Part shown: positions 23,107 through 31,093 of the stretch, piece after piece
How positions within the stretch are numbered: the first letter of the stretch is position 1
Layout: every line of letters begins with the position of its first letter
From: Bdellovibrionales bacterium
GTDB taxonomy: Bacteria > Bdellovibrionota > Bdellovibrionia > Bdellovibrionales > UBA1609
NCBI GenBank assembly: GCA_023301025.1
Contig: JALZUR010000019.1
Span: 1-39,794, forward strand
Length of the DNA: 39,794 nt
Direction: 5' to 3'
Made by a program: the position numbers and the translations under genes
Notes under the pieces: model-generated
The model's database searches: none
What the model was told of the DNA's origin: nothing
The model's input: only the letters and a program-made list of their open reading frames with translations

Positions 23107-23122
23107 TTGAATCTAATCAGTG
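23101..23122. terminator. Bidirectional terminator hairpin between convergent genes
   Basis: CACTGATT (23101-23108), loop GAATCT, AATCAGTG (23115-23122): a perfect 8-bp stem. It is flanked by AAAACTTTT on the plus side and by TGAAGTTTTAAT on the minus side. It overlaps the stop codon of the exported protein gene and lies just beyond the lptG stop. Confidence 0.65.
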
Positions 23123-23129
23123 AAAACTT

Positions 23130-24203
23130 TTAGGCTGACCACTTTCTAACAGTAGTTAGGAAAACTAAGACACAACAAAGACCAGGCAGCCAACCCGCAA
23201 TTAAAGGGGGCACAAGTCCGCTCTTGCCAAAATTTAACATACTGCTGTAAAATATCCAGTAACCCATAACCGAAAGCATCGCGACTGAAAGACCGATAAA
23301 AACATTTGAAGATCTTTGATTGCCTAAACAAAAAGGTAAAACAAGTAAACTTAAAAACAGGGCTGAGAAAATAAAACTGAGTTTTCCATGATACTCTGTT
23401 TTCAATTTTAAAGTCGACATTGAAGCCTCTTCAGCTTTTTTAATTGCATAAGACAGCTGGCTTAAACTCATAGTGTTAAGCTTAGATTGTCTTTTTTTAA
23501 ACTCCTTTAAGTCTTCTAAGGCTTTAGTTTTATAGGTTTCTAAATTTTTGGTTACTGGGGATGAACCACTGTAATCAGTAATACTAACATCTTTATAGAT
23601 CCATTTTTTTTCGTTAAGAAACGAAGACTTTGCTTGGATCAATTTTTTGGGTCTCCATTTTTCACGATCTAATAAAAAAATCTTTATATTCTCAACTTCA
23701 TTTTGAGAAACAACTTTACCAAAGTTAATTATAGCTTCAGGTGTTCTAAACCAAACATTAGACTTTCTTAATTTATTAAAGTCTCCTGGTCGATTTTTCA
23801 TCTCAACATAGTAGTAGTAGTTTCTTTTTTGCATGCTTTTTGGAACAACAACGTCTGTCATGAACCAAGAAAAAAGCGCCATCAGCATAAGTATAGATAA
23901 GACAGGTGTTAAAACTCTGTAGATAGAAAGACCAAGTGAGTAAAACACTACAAGCTCATGATTTTTCTGCAAACTCACAAATAAAAAAACAGTGGCTAAA
24001 ACACCAGCAATAGGCTGCATTTGTGTTACTATCCAAGGCAGATAGTTAAAATAGTAGGCTAAAAAAACACCACCAGAAACATCAAAGCGACTCAAAGTTG
24101 AAATAACATCAATGAATAAAAAAAGTGAGCAGACCACAAGCAGACTTAGAAAGAAGTAGCCTAAAAAGGTACTTAACAAATAGGAGTCAACTTTTTTCAA
24201 CAT
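23130..24203 (-). CDS. lptG: LPS export permease LptG/LptF family (YjgP/YjgQ)
   Basis: A 357-residue inner-membrane protein. It has transmembrane segments near residues 15-35, 60-80 and 100-120, a ~170-residue periplasmic jellyroll-like region, and three more at ~280-350. LKKVDSYLLSTFLGYFFLSLLV, then GVLATVFLFVSLQKNHELVVFYSLGLSIYRVLTPVL match the YjgP/YjgQ family (coupling-helix motif HELV...G.S..R). LptF and LptG pair with the LptB ATPase to extract lipopolysaccharide from the inner membrane. LptG is favoured by similarity in the first segments, but the F/G choice is not certain. A TATAGT lies 8 nt before the ATG and there is no Shine-Dalgarno, suggesting a very short leader. Confidence 0.88.
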   Translation of the reverse strand: MLKKVDSYLLSTFLGYFFLSLLVVCSLFLFIDVISTLSRFDVSGGVFLAYYFNYLPWIVTQMQPIAGVLATVFLFVSLQKNHELVVFYSLGLSIYRVLTPVLSILMLMALFSWFMTDVVVPKSMQKRNYYYYVEMKNRPGDFNKLRKSNVWFRTPEAIINFGKVVSQNEVENIKIFLLDREKWRPKKLIQAKSSFLNEKKWIYKDVSITDYSGSSPVTKNLETYKTKALEDLKEFKKRQSKLNTMSLSQLSYAIKKAEEASMSTLKLKTEYHGKLSFIFSALFLSLLVLPFCLGNQRSSNVFIGLSVAMLSVMGYWIFYSSMLNFGKSGLVPPLIAGWLPGLCCVLVFLTTVRKWSA

Positions 24204-24277
24204 AAAAAAAGACTATAGTTAAAAATCTGTAACCGCAATAAAAGCCTTTAAAAGCTTAAGGATCACTTGTGCTTATC

Positions 24278-24306
24278 TTGACTCTAGTAATTTACTGTCG
24301 TCTAAT
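24278..24306 (+). promoter_or_regulatory. Sigma-70-type promoter giving a probable leaderless mRNA
   Basis: TTGACT (24278-24283; 5/6), a 17-bp spacer and TCTAAT (24301-24306; 5/6). The predicted transcription start, 7 nt after the -10, is the A of the ATG at 24313, so the mRNA would have no leader. No ribosome site is present. Confidence 0.65.
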
Positions 24307-24312
24307 TTATTT

Positions 24313-25758
24313 ATGTCCTTGCGTGTACTTCTCGCCGATGAAAGTCCCTCAATAAAGAAAGCTTTTGACTTAGCTTTAAAAGATTTTGCAGTAACAGTGC
24401 AAACTGTTCACCAAGGTACTGATGTGCTCAAGCTTTACAGCTCCTTTCAGCCTGATATATGCTTTTTGGATGTACTTTTACCAAAAAGAAACGGTTACGA
24501 AGCTTGTTCTGACATCAAACAAACTGAATCTGATACACCTATTATTCTTATGTGGAGCAACTTCTTAGAGGTTGATGAGTCAAAGTTTACCAACTGCGGA
24601 GCTGTGGCGCGGATAGAAAAGCCTTTTGAAACAAAAACTCTTAGAAGCCTTGTTTTAGAGCATGTTCCAAAAACAAAAAGCAATAAGATCAGTTCTTTTT
24701 TAACTCCTCTTCAAAAAGAAAAAGTTAAGACAGAGCAGCCCGTGAGCACTGCGCAGAAACCTCATGAAATGAAAGATCTTCCACCATTAAAGAAAACTAA
24801 GACCCTTTCCGCCGTAGACATTAAAGATGGTGATCTTTCTGCATTAGAACACAAAAACCTATCTGATAACGGAGCTTCACTGCCAGAACTTCCTGATATT
24901 GACGATCTGTTTGATTCTCCGTCTTTAAATGAAGTGAACAATATTTTTTCTGACTCTCCCGTGCAAGATATTGACTCAGTAGAGAATGCTTTTGAAAACA
25001 ATGACTCTAGTTCAAATGCTGACATTAGCTTAGATCCTTTTGATGGCTTGAACCTGCAGGACTCTAATGATGAACAAGAAGAAGAAGATTTTGAAAACTT
25101 TCAGATGGAGCCACTAGAAAATTTTGAAACTCCTACCGAAGCTTTTGAAACACCTGCAGACTCATCTGAAGCACACTCGGGTGAGACACTTGAGCCTAAA
25201 GCTCCCCCTATTTTTGAGCTACAAACTGAAAATCATGCCAACGAAGGTACACCACCGCCACCACCCTCATCTATTCAATCTTTAGACACCCAAGCTTTTG
25301 AGATTCCAGAGGTTAAAGAGCATGAAAATCATAGTGATCTTGAAGAAAAAACAGCAGATTTAAAAACAGATTTAAACTCTGAGCAGTACTCAAGCTTTCA
25401 AGGCAATGACGATGAGCTTACTGATCCATCTATTTCAATTGTGGACAGGCCTTTGATTACACCGCCACCACCTCCTCCTGCACTATTTGAGCCTGCGGCT
25501 GATCTAACAAATGACAATTTAACACCTAGTGAAACTTTAAGTGAACCAATACCTCTTAAAACTAAAGAGACAGGTGAGAGTTTCACTCTAGAATCTGAAC
25601 TTTCTAAAGAAGAGCTTAAAAGACTTATTATGGCTCAAAGTAAAGATATTATTGAATCTGTAGTTTGGGAGGTTGTTCCTGAACTTGCAAAAGAGATGAT
25701 TAAAAAAGAGATTGAAAGGCTTACTGGGGAAATCAATCCTAATGAGGAGCCTCTGTGA
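24313..25758 (+). CDS. RomR-like response regulator with long acidic/proline-rich linker
   Basis: A 481-residue protein. Residues 1-120 are a receiver domain: acidic pocket Asp9/Glu10, phospho-acceptor Asp53 in CFLDVLLPKRNGYEA, and Lys103 in IEKPFE. The usual signalling Ser/Thr position reads MWSN. Residues ~125-430 are low-complexity, acidic and Pro-rich with polyproline runs (GTPPPPPPSS, ITPPPPPPAL). The C-terminus is a short conserved amphipathic region, RLIMAQSKDIIESVVWEVVPELAKEMIKKEIERL. Receiver, disordered linker and C-terminal helix is the architecture of RomR, the polarity regulator of myxobacterial motility with a counterpart in Bdellovibrio; orthology is not proven, as the C-terminal motif occurs in several receiver proteins. 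Its stop overlaps the GTG start of nadC. Confidence 0.8.
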   Translation: MSLRVLLADESPSIKKAFDLALKDFAVTVQTVHQGTDVLKLYSSFQPDICFLDVLLPKRNGYEACSDIKQTESDTPIILMWSNFLEVDESKFTNCGAVARIEKPFETKTLRSLVLEHVPKTKSNKISSFLTPLQKEKVKTEQPVSTAQKPHEMKDLPPLKKTKTLSAVDIKDGDLSALEHKNLSDNGASLPELPDIDDLFDSPSLNEVNNIFSDSPVQDIDSVENAFENNDSSSNADISLDPFDGLNLQDSNDEQEEEDFENFQMEPLENFETPTEAFETPADSSEAHSGETLEPKAPPIFELQTENHANEGTPPPPPSSIQSLDTQAFEIPEVKEHENHSDLEEKTADLKTDLNSEQYSSFQGNDDELTDPSISIVDRPLITPPPPPPALFEPAADLTNDNLTPSETLSEPIPLKTKETGESFTLESELSKEELKRLIMAQSKDIIESVVWEVVPELAKEMIKKEIERLTGEINPNEEPL

Positions 25759-26594
25759 TTGGCTTAGAGGCCATTGATCTTTGGCCTTTACTATTTAAAG
25801 AAGATGCGCCTGGTGGTGATTCTACTTGTGACGCCCTTGAGCTTCCTGCTCTAGAGAGATCTGGAAAAATAATTGCCAAAGAAGATCTAAAACTTTCAGG
25901 ATCTGAATTTATTTTTTCAAACATACCAAGTGATTTGAATATTACTTACAAAACTTTTTTTAAAGATGGAGATACAGTGTACTCTGGTCAGTGCATTGCG
26001 CTTTTAGAAGGCCTCTGGAAACCTCTTCTTCTAGTTGAAAGACCACTTCTTAATTGGCTCGGACACTTTTCTGGAGTAGCAACACAAACTTGGAGATTTA
26101 CTAAAGAGACAAAAGGTACTTTTTGTAAGGTTATTGATACGAGAAAAACAACACCACTTTTTCGCTCTTTTGAAAAAAAATCAGTGCTTGATGGTGGAGG
26201 TCTAAATCACAGGGCTAACTTAACTGAAGCCATGATGCTTAAAGAAAATCACTTATCTTTGTACAACTTTAATATTACAAAAGCTGTTGAGGATTGTCTT
26301 AAAACAAACCCTAAAAAACACCTAACTGTTGAAGCTTCTGATATAGGACAAGTTCAACTCATTGCAAAAACAAAAGCTCATAGGCTTATGTTAGATAATT
26401 TTAACAACGATGAGATAAGCGTTGCTCTAAAAAAGATTAAAGAAATAAACCCCGTAATAGAAATTGAAGCCAGTGGGGGGATGACTGTAGAACGCATTCA
26501 CTCCGTTGCAAAATTAGGTGTAGATTTTATAAGTGTAGGCGCTTTAACACACTCAGCCCCACAAGCTGATTTAAGCTTTCTAATGGATTATTAA
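25755..26594 (+). CDS. nadC: Nicotinate-nucleotide pyrophosphorylase (carboxylating)
   Basis: A 279-residue quinolinate phosphoribosyltransferase, which converts quinolinate and PRPP to nicotinate mononucleotide in de novo NAD synthesis. It shows GGDSTCDAL near the N-terminus, then VERPLLNWLGHFSGVATQT, DTRKTTPLFRSFEKKSVLDGGGLNHRANLTEAMMLKENHL, the VEASDI strand, RLMLDNF and IEASGGM, all family hallmarks. In TRKTTP the next residues are LFR rather than the common GLR. The start is a GTG at 25755 after GAGGAG, overlapping the receiver gene stop as GTGA. It heads a NAD/biotin group with birA 18 nt downstream. Confidence 0.95.
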   Translation: MIGLEAIDLWPLLFKEDAPGGDSTCDALELPALERSGKIIAKEDLKLSGSEFIFSNIPSDLNITYKTFFKDGDTVYSGQCIALLEGLWKPLLLVERPLLNWLGHFSGVATQTWRFTKETKGTFCKVIDTRKTTPLFRSFEKKSVLDGGGLNHRANLTEAMMLKENHLSLYNFNITKAVEDCLKTNPKKHLTVEASDIGQVQLIAKTKAHRLMLDNFNNDEISVALKKIKEINPVIEIEASGGMTVERIHSVAKLGVDFISVGALTHSAPQADLSFLMDY

Positions 26595-26612
26595 ATAATA
26601 TAGGAGTGTAAA

Positions 26613-27374
26613 ATGTTTGATGTGGCTATACTTTCAAACGCTTGGTGGAGCAGTTCATTTGGTAATGAGACCTCTACCTATCTAAAAACTACAAAAAGCA
26701 CTCAAATAGATGCAAAAAACAATCTTACAAAAGAGTGTTCCAATCATGGTCACCTTTTTACAACATCAAACCAAACCCATGGAAAAGGTAGAGGACTAAA
26801 TACTTGGATTACCCCCTCTGAGGGCTCGACTTTTTTAGCCTCATTTCTTCATCGCTTGCCAAGCCCTGCACAGCCTATACTAACACCTCTTTTTGGTTGG
26901 GCTGTTTACAAATCTTTAAATGAAACTTTTAAAGAATCAAAAAATACATTTCAATTTTCAGTTAAAGCCCCTAATGATATTTATTTAAATGACAAAAAAG
27001 TTGCAGGGCTTTTACTAGACAGCCTTTCTCAGGGAGATGAAAACTGGATTGTTTTTGGGCTTGGTTTAAATGTTTTTGATTCTCCAACAGCTAAAAATGA
27101 AATAGAAACAAATAAACTTGCATATTCAAGTACATCCTTAAAAGAAGAAGCTTTAGAAGTTGATGAGAAAACCTGGACACAATTTTTAGAAAAGCTGTCG
27201 ACACATCTAACTGTTGCAAGTCAGATGTCTTTAAACTCTGAACTCGAGCAAGCAACAGTTAAAGAACTCTTAAAGGCCCTAAAGAAATTCAAACATAATA
27301 AAATAAAAAATCTTACTCCAAGTGGAGATTTAGAACTCGAAGACAAAACTATTATCCCTTGGAGAAGCTTGTGA
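26613..27374 (+). CDS. birA: Biotin--[acetyl-CoA-carboxylase] ligase (monofunctional)
   Basis: A 253-residue biotin protein ligase, which activates biotin as biotinyl-AMP and attaches it to a lysine of carboxylase carrier proteins. STQIDAKN, the adenylate-binding loop THGKGRGLNTWITPSEGSTFLAS, and KAPNDIYLNDKKVAGLLLDS (the catalytic lysine segment), followed by IVFGLGLNV, identify the catalytic domain. There is no N-terminal helix-turn-helix, so unlike E. coli BirA it should not repress biotin genes. The 'GRGR.GR.W' motif is relaxed to GKGRGLNTW. TAGGAGT precedes the ATG. The stop overlaps the next gene. Confidence 0.92.
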   Translation: MFDVAILSNAWWSSSFGNETSTYLKTTKSTQIDAKNNLTKECSNHGHLFTTSNQTHGKGRGLNTWITPSEGSTFLASFLHRLPSPAQPILTPLFGWAVYKSLNETFKESKNTFQFSVKAPNDIYLNDKKVAGLLLDSLSQGDENWIVFGLGLNVFDSPTAKNEIETNKLAYSSTSLKEEALEVDEKTWTQFLEKLSTHLTVASQMSLNSELEQATVKELLKALKKFKHNKIKNLTPSGDLELEDKTIIPWRSL

Positions 27375-27946
27375 TTTTAAAAAATATTTTAGGAGCCTTG
27401 GTACTTTCACTTCTAACAATTTGTGCTTTTTTGTATTTTAAAACAGGAGCACACAAAGATGCTGTGATCAGTGAAAGTACGATCCCTGACTTCCAATTCT
27501 TTTATAAAGACCATACTGGCCCCTATCATGAAATAAACTCTCTTTTAATTTCAGTAGAAGAGGCTTTCGAAAAGCTTGAAATAAAGTGCACTAAAACATT
27601 TGGACTTTACTTATCAGACCCTTCAAAAGGAGATCATGATCGCTTAAAAAGTAAAGTTGGCTGTGCCTTTGATTCTAACAACTCACCACAACTTTTTACC
27701 CCACTACCTGATATTAAAAGTAGTTTTTATGACCTACCTTTAAAAAACCCGGAAGATGCAAGTCGTCTTAAGTGCTATAAAGGAAGCTTTACAGGCTCCC
27801 CTTCTTTAAGTGCAATAAAGGTTTACCCTAAAATTAAAGATAGAGCTGAAGAGGAAGGCGTAAAGCTTTTTACACAAGCCCTAGAGATATATGAAAGCTC
27901 TGAAAAGACTCATAAAACAACTGTATACTTGTGTGGAATAAAATAA
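27371..27946 (+). CDS. Membrane-anchored periplasmic protein of unknown function
   Basis: A 191-residue protein with one N-terminal hydrophobic helix (ILGALVLSLLTICAFLYF), acting as an anchor or uncleaved signal. The LTIC sequence is not a good lipobox. The remaining ~165 residues carry cysteines near 62, 84, 132 and 189, and blocks SVEEAFEKLEIKCTKTFGLYLSDP, KCYKGSFTGSPSLSAIKVYPK. This pattern loosely recalls the GyrI-like / SOUL ligand-binding fold, but the match is too weak to call. The GTG at 27371 (GGAG 6 nt upstream) overlaps the birA stop as GTGA; an upstream TTG at 27359 is less likely. Confidence 0.68.
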   Translation: MILKNILGALVLSLLTICAFLYFKTGAHKDAVISESTIPDFQFFYKDHTGPYHEINSLLISVEEAFEKLEIKCTKTFGLYLSDPSKGDHDRLKSKVGCAFDSNNSPQLFTPLPDIKSSFYDLPLKNPEDASRLKCYKGSFTGSPSLSAIKVYPKIKDRAEEEGVKLFTQALEIYESSEKTHKTTVYLCGIK

Positions 27947-28012
27947 AAATTTAAGTGTCTTTAAATAAAGTAAAAACAAATTTTTAAGTACAGAATAATA
28001 CTGCGAGCAAAA

Positions 28013-31000
28013 TCAAACTGCAGCTTTCTTCTTTTTAGGACCTTTAATTATCATATAAGCACAAGGCACCCAAATTAACGTTAAAATTGTTCCACTCACC
28101 ATACCCCATGCAATAGACATGGCCATTGGTCTTATAAACTCATCACTTCCCCCAATACCATAAGCTGTAGGTATAAGCCCACTGATAGTTGTAAGAGATG
28201 TAATTACAACAGCTTTTAATCTTAAAACTGAAGACTCTGCAAGTATTTCAACGAGGTCTTCATCTGGGTCTAATACCTTTCGCTCTTCTATAAAAGAGAT
28301 CAAAACTATACCTGAGTTTACAATTATTCCGCAAAGTCCAACAATTCCAATCATTGCCAAAAAGCTAAGTGGAAGACCTTGTAAAAAGAAGGCATAAGCC
28401 ACCCCTACAAGTCCAAGAGGTACAGTGGAGAGCACAATAAATGGAGTTGCAAAAGAATTAAAAACTAAAATCAATAAAGCAAAGATTCCAATCACTGCTA
28501 AAATCATAGCTTGAGAAAGAGATGCCATTGAATCAGCCGTATTTTCAGCTTCTCCACCAAAGACCATAGTAACCGTAGGATGAGATTTTTTAATTTCGTT
28601 AAAAAACTCTAAGGCTTTTTTATTAGCTTCAATTGAAGTGATTGTATCTGTATTTAAATCTGAGGTGATAGTTTTAGCGCGCTTAAAGTCATAGCGTTCA
28701 ATAAATGTTGAAGCCTCTGAATTTTCAATTTTAGAAAATCTTTTAACAGAAATCTTTTTGCCAAAAGGATTTACAACTTCAATGTTCATTATGTCTTCAA
28801 GCGAGTCTTTATCTTTTGGGTTAAGCTCAATAAAATAATCAACATCGCGATTGTTAATGTTTACGTCGTTAACAGGAATCCCAGAAAAAGCTGTCTGAAA
28901 GGCAAAACCAACTTCAGTTAAACTTAGACCTAAAGACTGTGCCTTAATAGAGTCAACACTAAGTTTTACTTCAGGCTCAGCTTTTTGCTCATTAACCCTT
29001 AAGCCCACTAAACCTTTTAAACTGGACATTTTTTTTAATAGCTCTTGGGTGGCAGAATCAAGTTCATTATCATTTGAAGATCTAAGCCTTAAGGTCACTG
29101 GATCTCCCACTGGAGGTCCATTAACTAGAGCTTCAAATTCAAGTCTTTCAGCTTTATCATACTTAATGTCTCTAAGTTTAGTTAAAACGTCTTGTGTAAC
29201 AAGTGTATCTTTTGCTTTATCAGTCATAAAGATTTTCACAATAGCAACTGAACTTGCAGTTTTTCCTTTTGGATCAGCCCAGTCCGTACGAGATGAGCCT
29301 GTAACACCTACTACATACTTTGCAGAATCACCTAAGGTCTCTTTTACAATAGCACTTAATTCTATGATAGCTTTGTTAGTTTGAGCCAAAGAATGTGACT
29401 CTGGCATGGTCACACGAGCAAGATAGATCTCAGTTTGACTAGCCGGAAACAAAATAAACTTATTAAAGACTATCATAAAAACAAATGATGATAAAATTAG
29501 ACCACATAAAGCAAGAATGCTGATGTACTTATTAATTATACATCTTTTAACAAAGGGTTTAAAATTTTTATAAGCCCAATGAGTAAACCAATCTTTTGTA
29601 ACATCACTTTGAGCTTTAAGTTTATCTTTAGCAGTAAGTACTAGTCTTGCTGGTAAAAAGAAAAAGCTTTCAAAAAGACTAAAAAGCAAAGAGGCCGTAA
29701 CAACCAAAGGTATACCAATAATAAACTTACCCATTATACCTTTAGTCACCATCATGGGCAAAAAAGCTGAGATTGTTGTAAGTGCTGTAGCAGTAACTGG
29801 AGCCCATAAAGATTTAATAGAGTTAAGAGCTGCATCTTTTGGCTCTAAACCTTGCCTAGTAAGTCTTACAAAATTTTCAGAAATAACAACAGCATTATCA
29901 ACAAGCATACCTATACTAATAATTAATGCCATAATAGTTATCGCATTCAGGGACATTCCAGAAAGCTGCATATAAACCATTGTGGCCATAACAGCTAAAG
30001 GCAAAGACAAAGCTGTCATAAGACCTGCTCGCCCTCTTAAAAAAACAAACAGAAAAAATATAACTAAAGACAATCCGGCAAGTGCATTAGAATAAAGAAT
30101 TCCTACACGTTTACCAACTCTAGATCCCTCATTTGAATAGACTGTAAATGTGTATTCAGGGTAATCTTCTTTGTAAGATGCAAGAGTTTTTGCAATTTCT
30201 GAGGCAAGCTCAATAATATCTTCACTGGCCTTTTTAGCAATGATTAAGTTTGTGGCTTCTTTGCCATCTAAAAATACCTTTTCATTTGCCTTTTTCCCCT
30301 CAAGCACAACGTCAGCAACATCTTCTAACAAAATACTCGTACCACTTGTCGACGTTCTTACAGCTATTTTTAAAAGCTCTTCTCTGGACTTGAGTTTTCC
30401 ATCAAGCTTTATTAAAAATTTTTCTTCCGCATTTTCTACATAGCCTGCTGGAATTGTTACAGTAGTTCTTTTAATAGCAGCTGTAACTTCTGCAATACTT
30501 ACATAGTTTTCTTTTAGCTTTTTAGCATCTAACTGAATTTTAAATTGAGGATCTTGATAACCTTGAAGCTCTATCATGCTTATTTTTTTATTGTCTTGAA
30601 GGGCTTCGGATAAATTAAACGCAATCTTATTTCTTTCAAAAGCAGTTTCACCACCAACAACAGACACTTCAATAATTGGCATCTCATCAACTTTTACTTC
30701 TATAAAAAAAGGATCTTCTTCTAAATCTATTGGTAATGACGATGTACCTTCAACTGCCCTTTGCAGGTCAGAAACCACATCATCAACATCGTATTTATCA
30801 ATATCAACTTCAGTAAGAATTGTGCTAATACCTGGTTGGCTTATGGACCTAACTCTTTTTACTCCAGAAACCTTTCTGATTTCATCTTCTAAAGGCTTGG
30901 TGATTTTAGATTCGATATCATCAATTGAAGCTCCTCTATAATATGTCAAAACGACAACTTGCCCAAGATTTACATTAGGATAGCTCTCTGAGTTTAGACC

Positions 31001-31093
31001 TTTTAAAGACATAAAGCCCGCAAGCACCACAAAAAGGGTGCATATCATAGTGAATCTTAAGTTTTTTAGAAAAAATTCTGCTGCTGCTTTCAA
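28013..31093 (-). CDS. RND-family efflux transporter permease
   Basis: A 1026-residue inner-membrane pump with the twelve-helix, two-porter-domain RND layout: one N-terminal helix, a large periplasmic porter region (~35-325), helices 2-6, a second periplasmic loop and the last five helices. GMLVDNAVVISENFVRL places the proton-relay Asp399 in helix 4, but the neighbouring residue that is Asp in AcrB is Asn400, as in many NolG/HAE2-type members. IGMVGL... is replaced here by IGIVGLCGIIVNSGIVLISFIEE in helix 10. RLKAVVITSLTTISGLIPTAYG near the end is the conserved helix 11 entry. It overlaps the upstream TolC-like gene by 4 nt. No membrane-fusion (HlyD/AcrA) protein is encoded beside it. The substrate is unknown. 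Confidence 0.92.
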   Translation of the reverse strand: MKAAAEFFLKNLRFTMICTLFVVLAGFMSLKGLNSESYPNVNLGQVVVLTYYRGASIDDIESKITKPLEDEIRKVSGVKRVRSISQPGISTILTEVDIDKYDVDDVVSDLQRAVEGTSSLPIDLEEDPFFIEVKVDEMPIIEVSVVGGETAFERNKIAFNLSEALQDNKKISMIELQGYQDPQFKIQLDAKKLKENYVSIAEVTAAIKRTTVTIPAGYVENAEEKFLIKLDGKLKSREELLKIAVRTSTSGTSILLEDVADVVLEGKKANEKVFLDGKEATNLIIAKKASEDIIELASEIAKTLASYKEDYPEYTFTVYSNEGSRVGKRVGILYSNALAGLSLVIFFLFVFLRGRAGLMTALSLPLAVMATMVYMQLSGMSLNAITIMALIISIGMLVDNAVVISENFVRLTRQGLEPKDAALNSIKSLWAPVTATALTTISAFLPMMVTKGIMGKFIIGIPLVVTASLLFSLFESFFFLPARLVLTAKDKLKAQSDVTKDWFTHWAYKNFKPFVKRCIINKYISILALCGLILSSFVFMIVFNKFILFPASQTEIYLARVTMPESHSLAQTNKAIIELSAIVKETLGDSAKYVVGVTGSSRTDWADPKGKTASSVAIVKIFMTDKAKDTLVTQDVLTKLRDIKYDKAERLEFEALVNGPPVGDPVTLRLRSSNDNELDSATQELLKKMSSLKGLVGLRVNEQKAEPEVKLSVDSIKAQSLGLSLTEVGFAFQTAFSGIPVNDVNINNRDVDYFIELNPKDKDSLEDIMNIEVVNPFGKKISVKRFSKIENSEASTFIERYDFKRAKTITSDLNTDTITSIEANKKALEFFNEIKKSHPTVTMVFGGEAENTADSMASLSQAMILAVIGIFALLILVFNSFATPFIVLSTVPLGLVGVAYAFFLQGLPLSFLAMIGIVGLCGIIVNSGIVLISFIEERKVLDPDEDLVEILAESSVLRLKAVVITSLTTISGLIPTAYGIGGSDEFIRPMAMSIAWGMVSGTILTLIWVPCAYMIIKGPKKKKAAV

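Noticed and set aside
29049-29384. Open frame antisense to the RND pump gene
   Set aside because: Low-complexity Ser/Leu/Val translation typical of a reverse-strand shadow of a solid gene.
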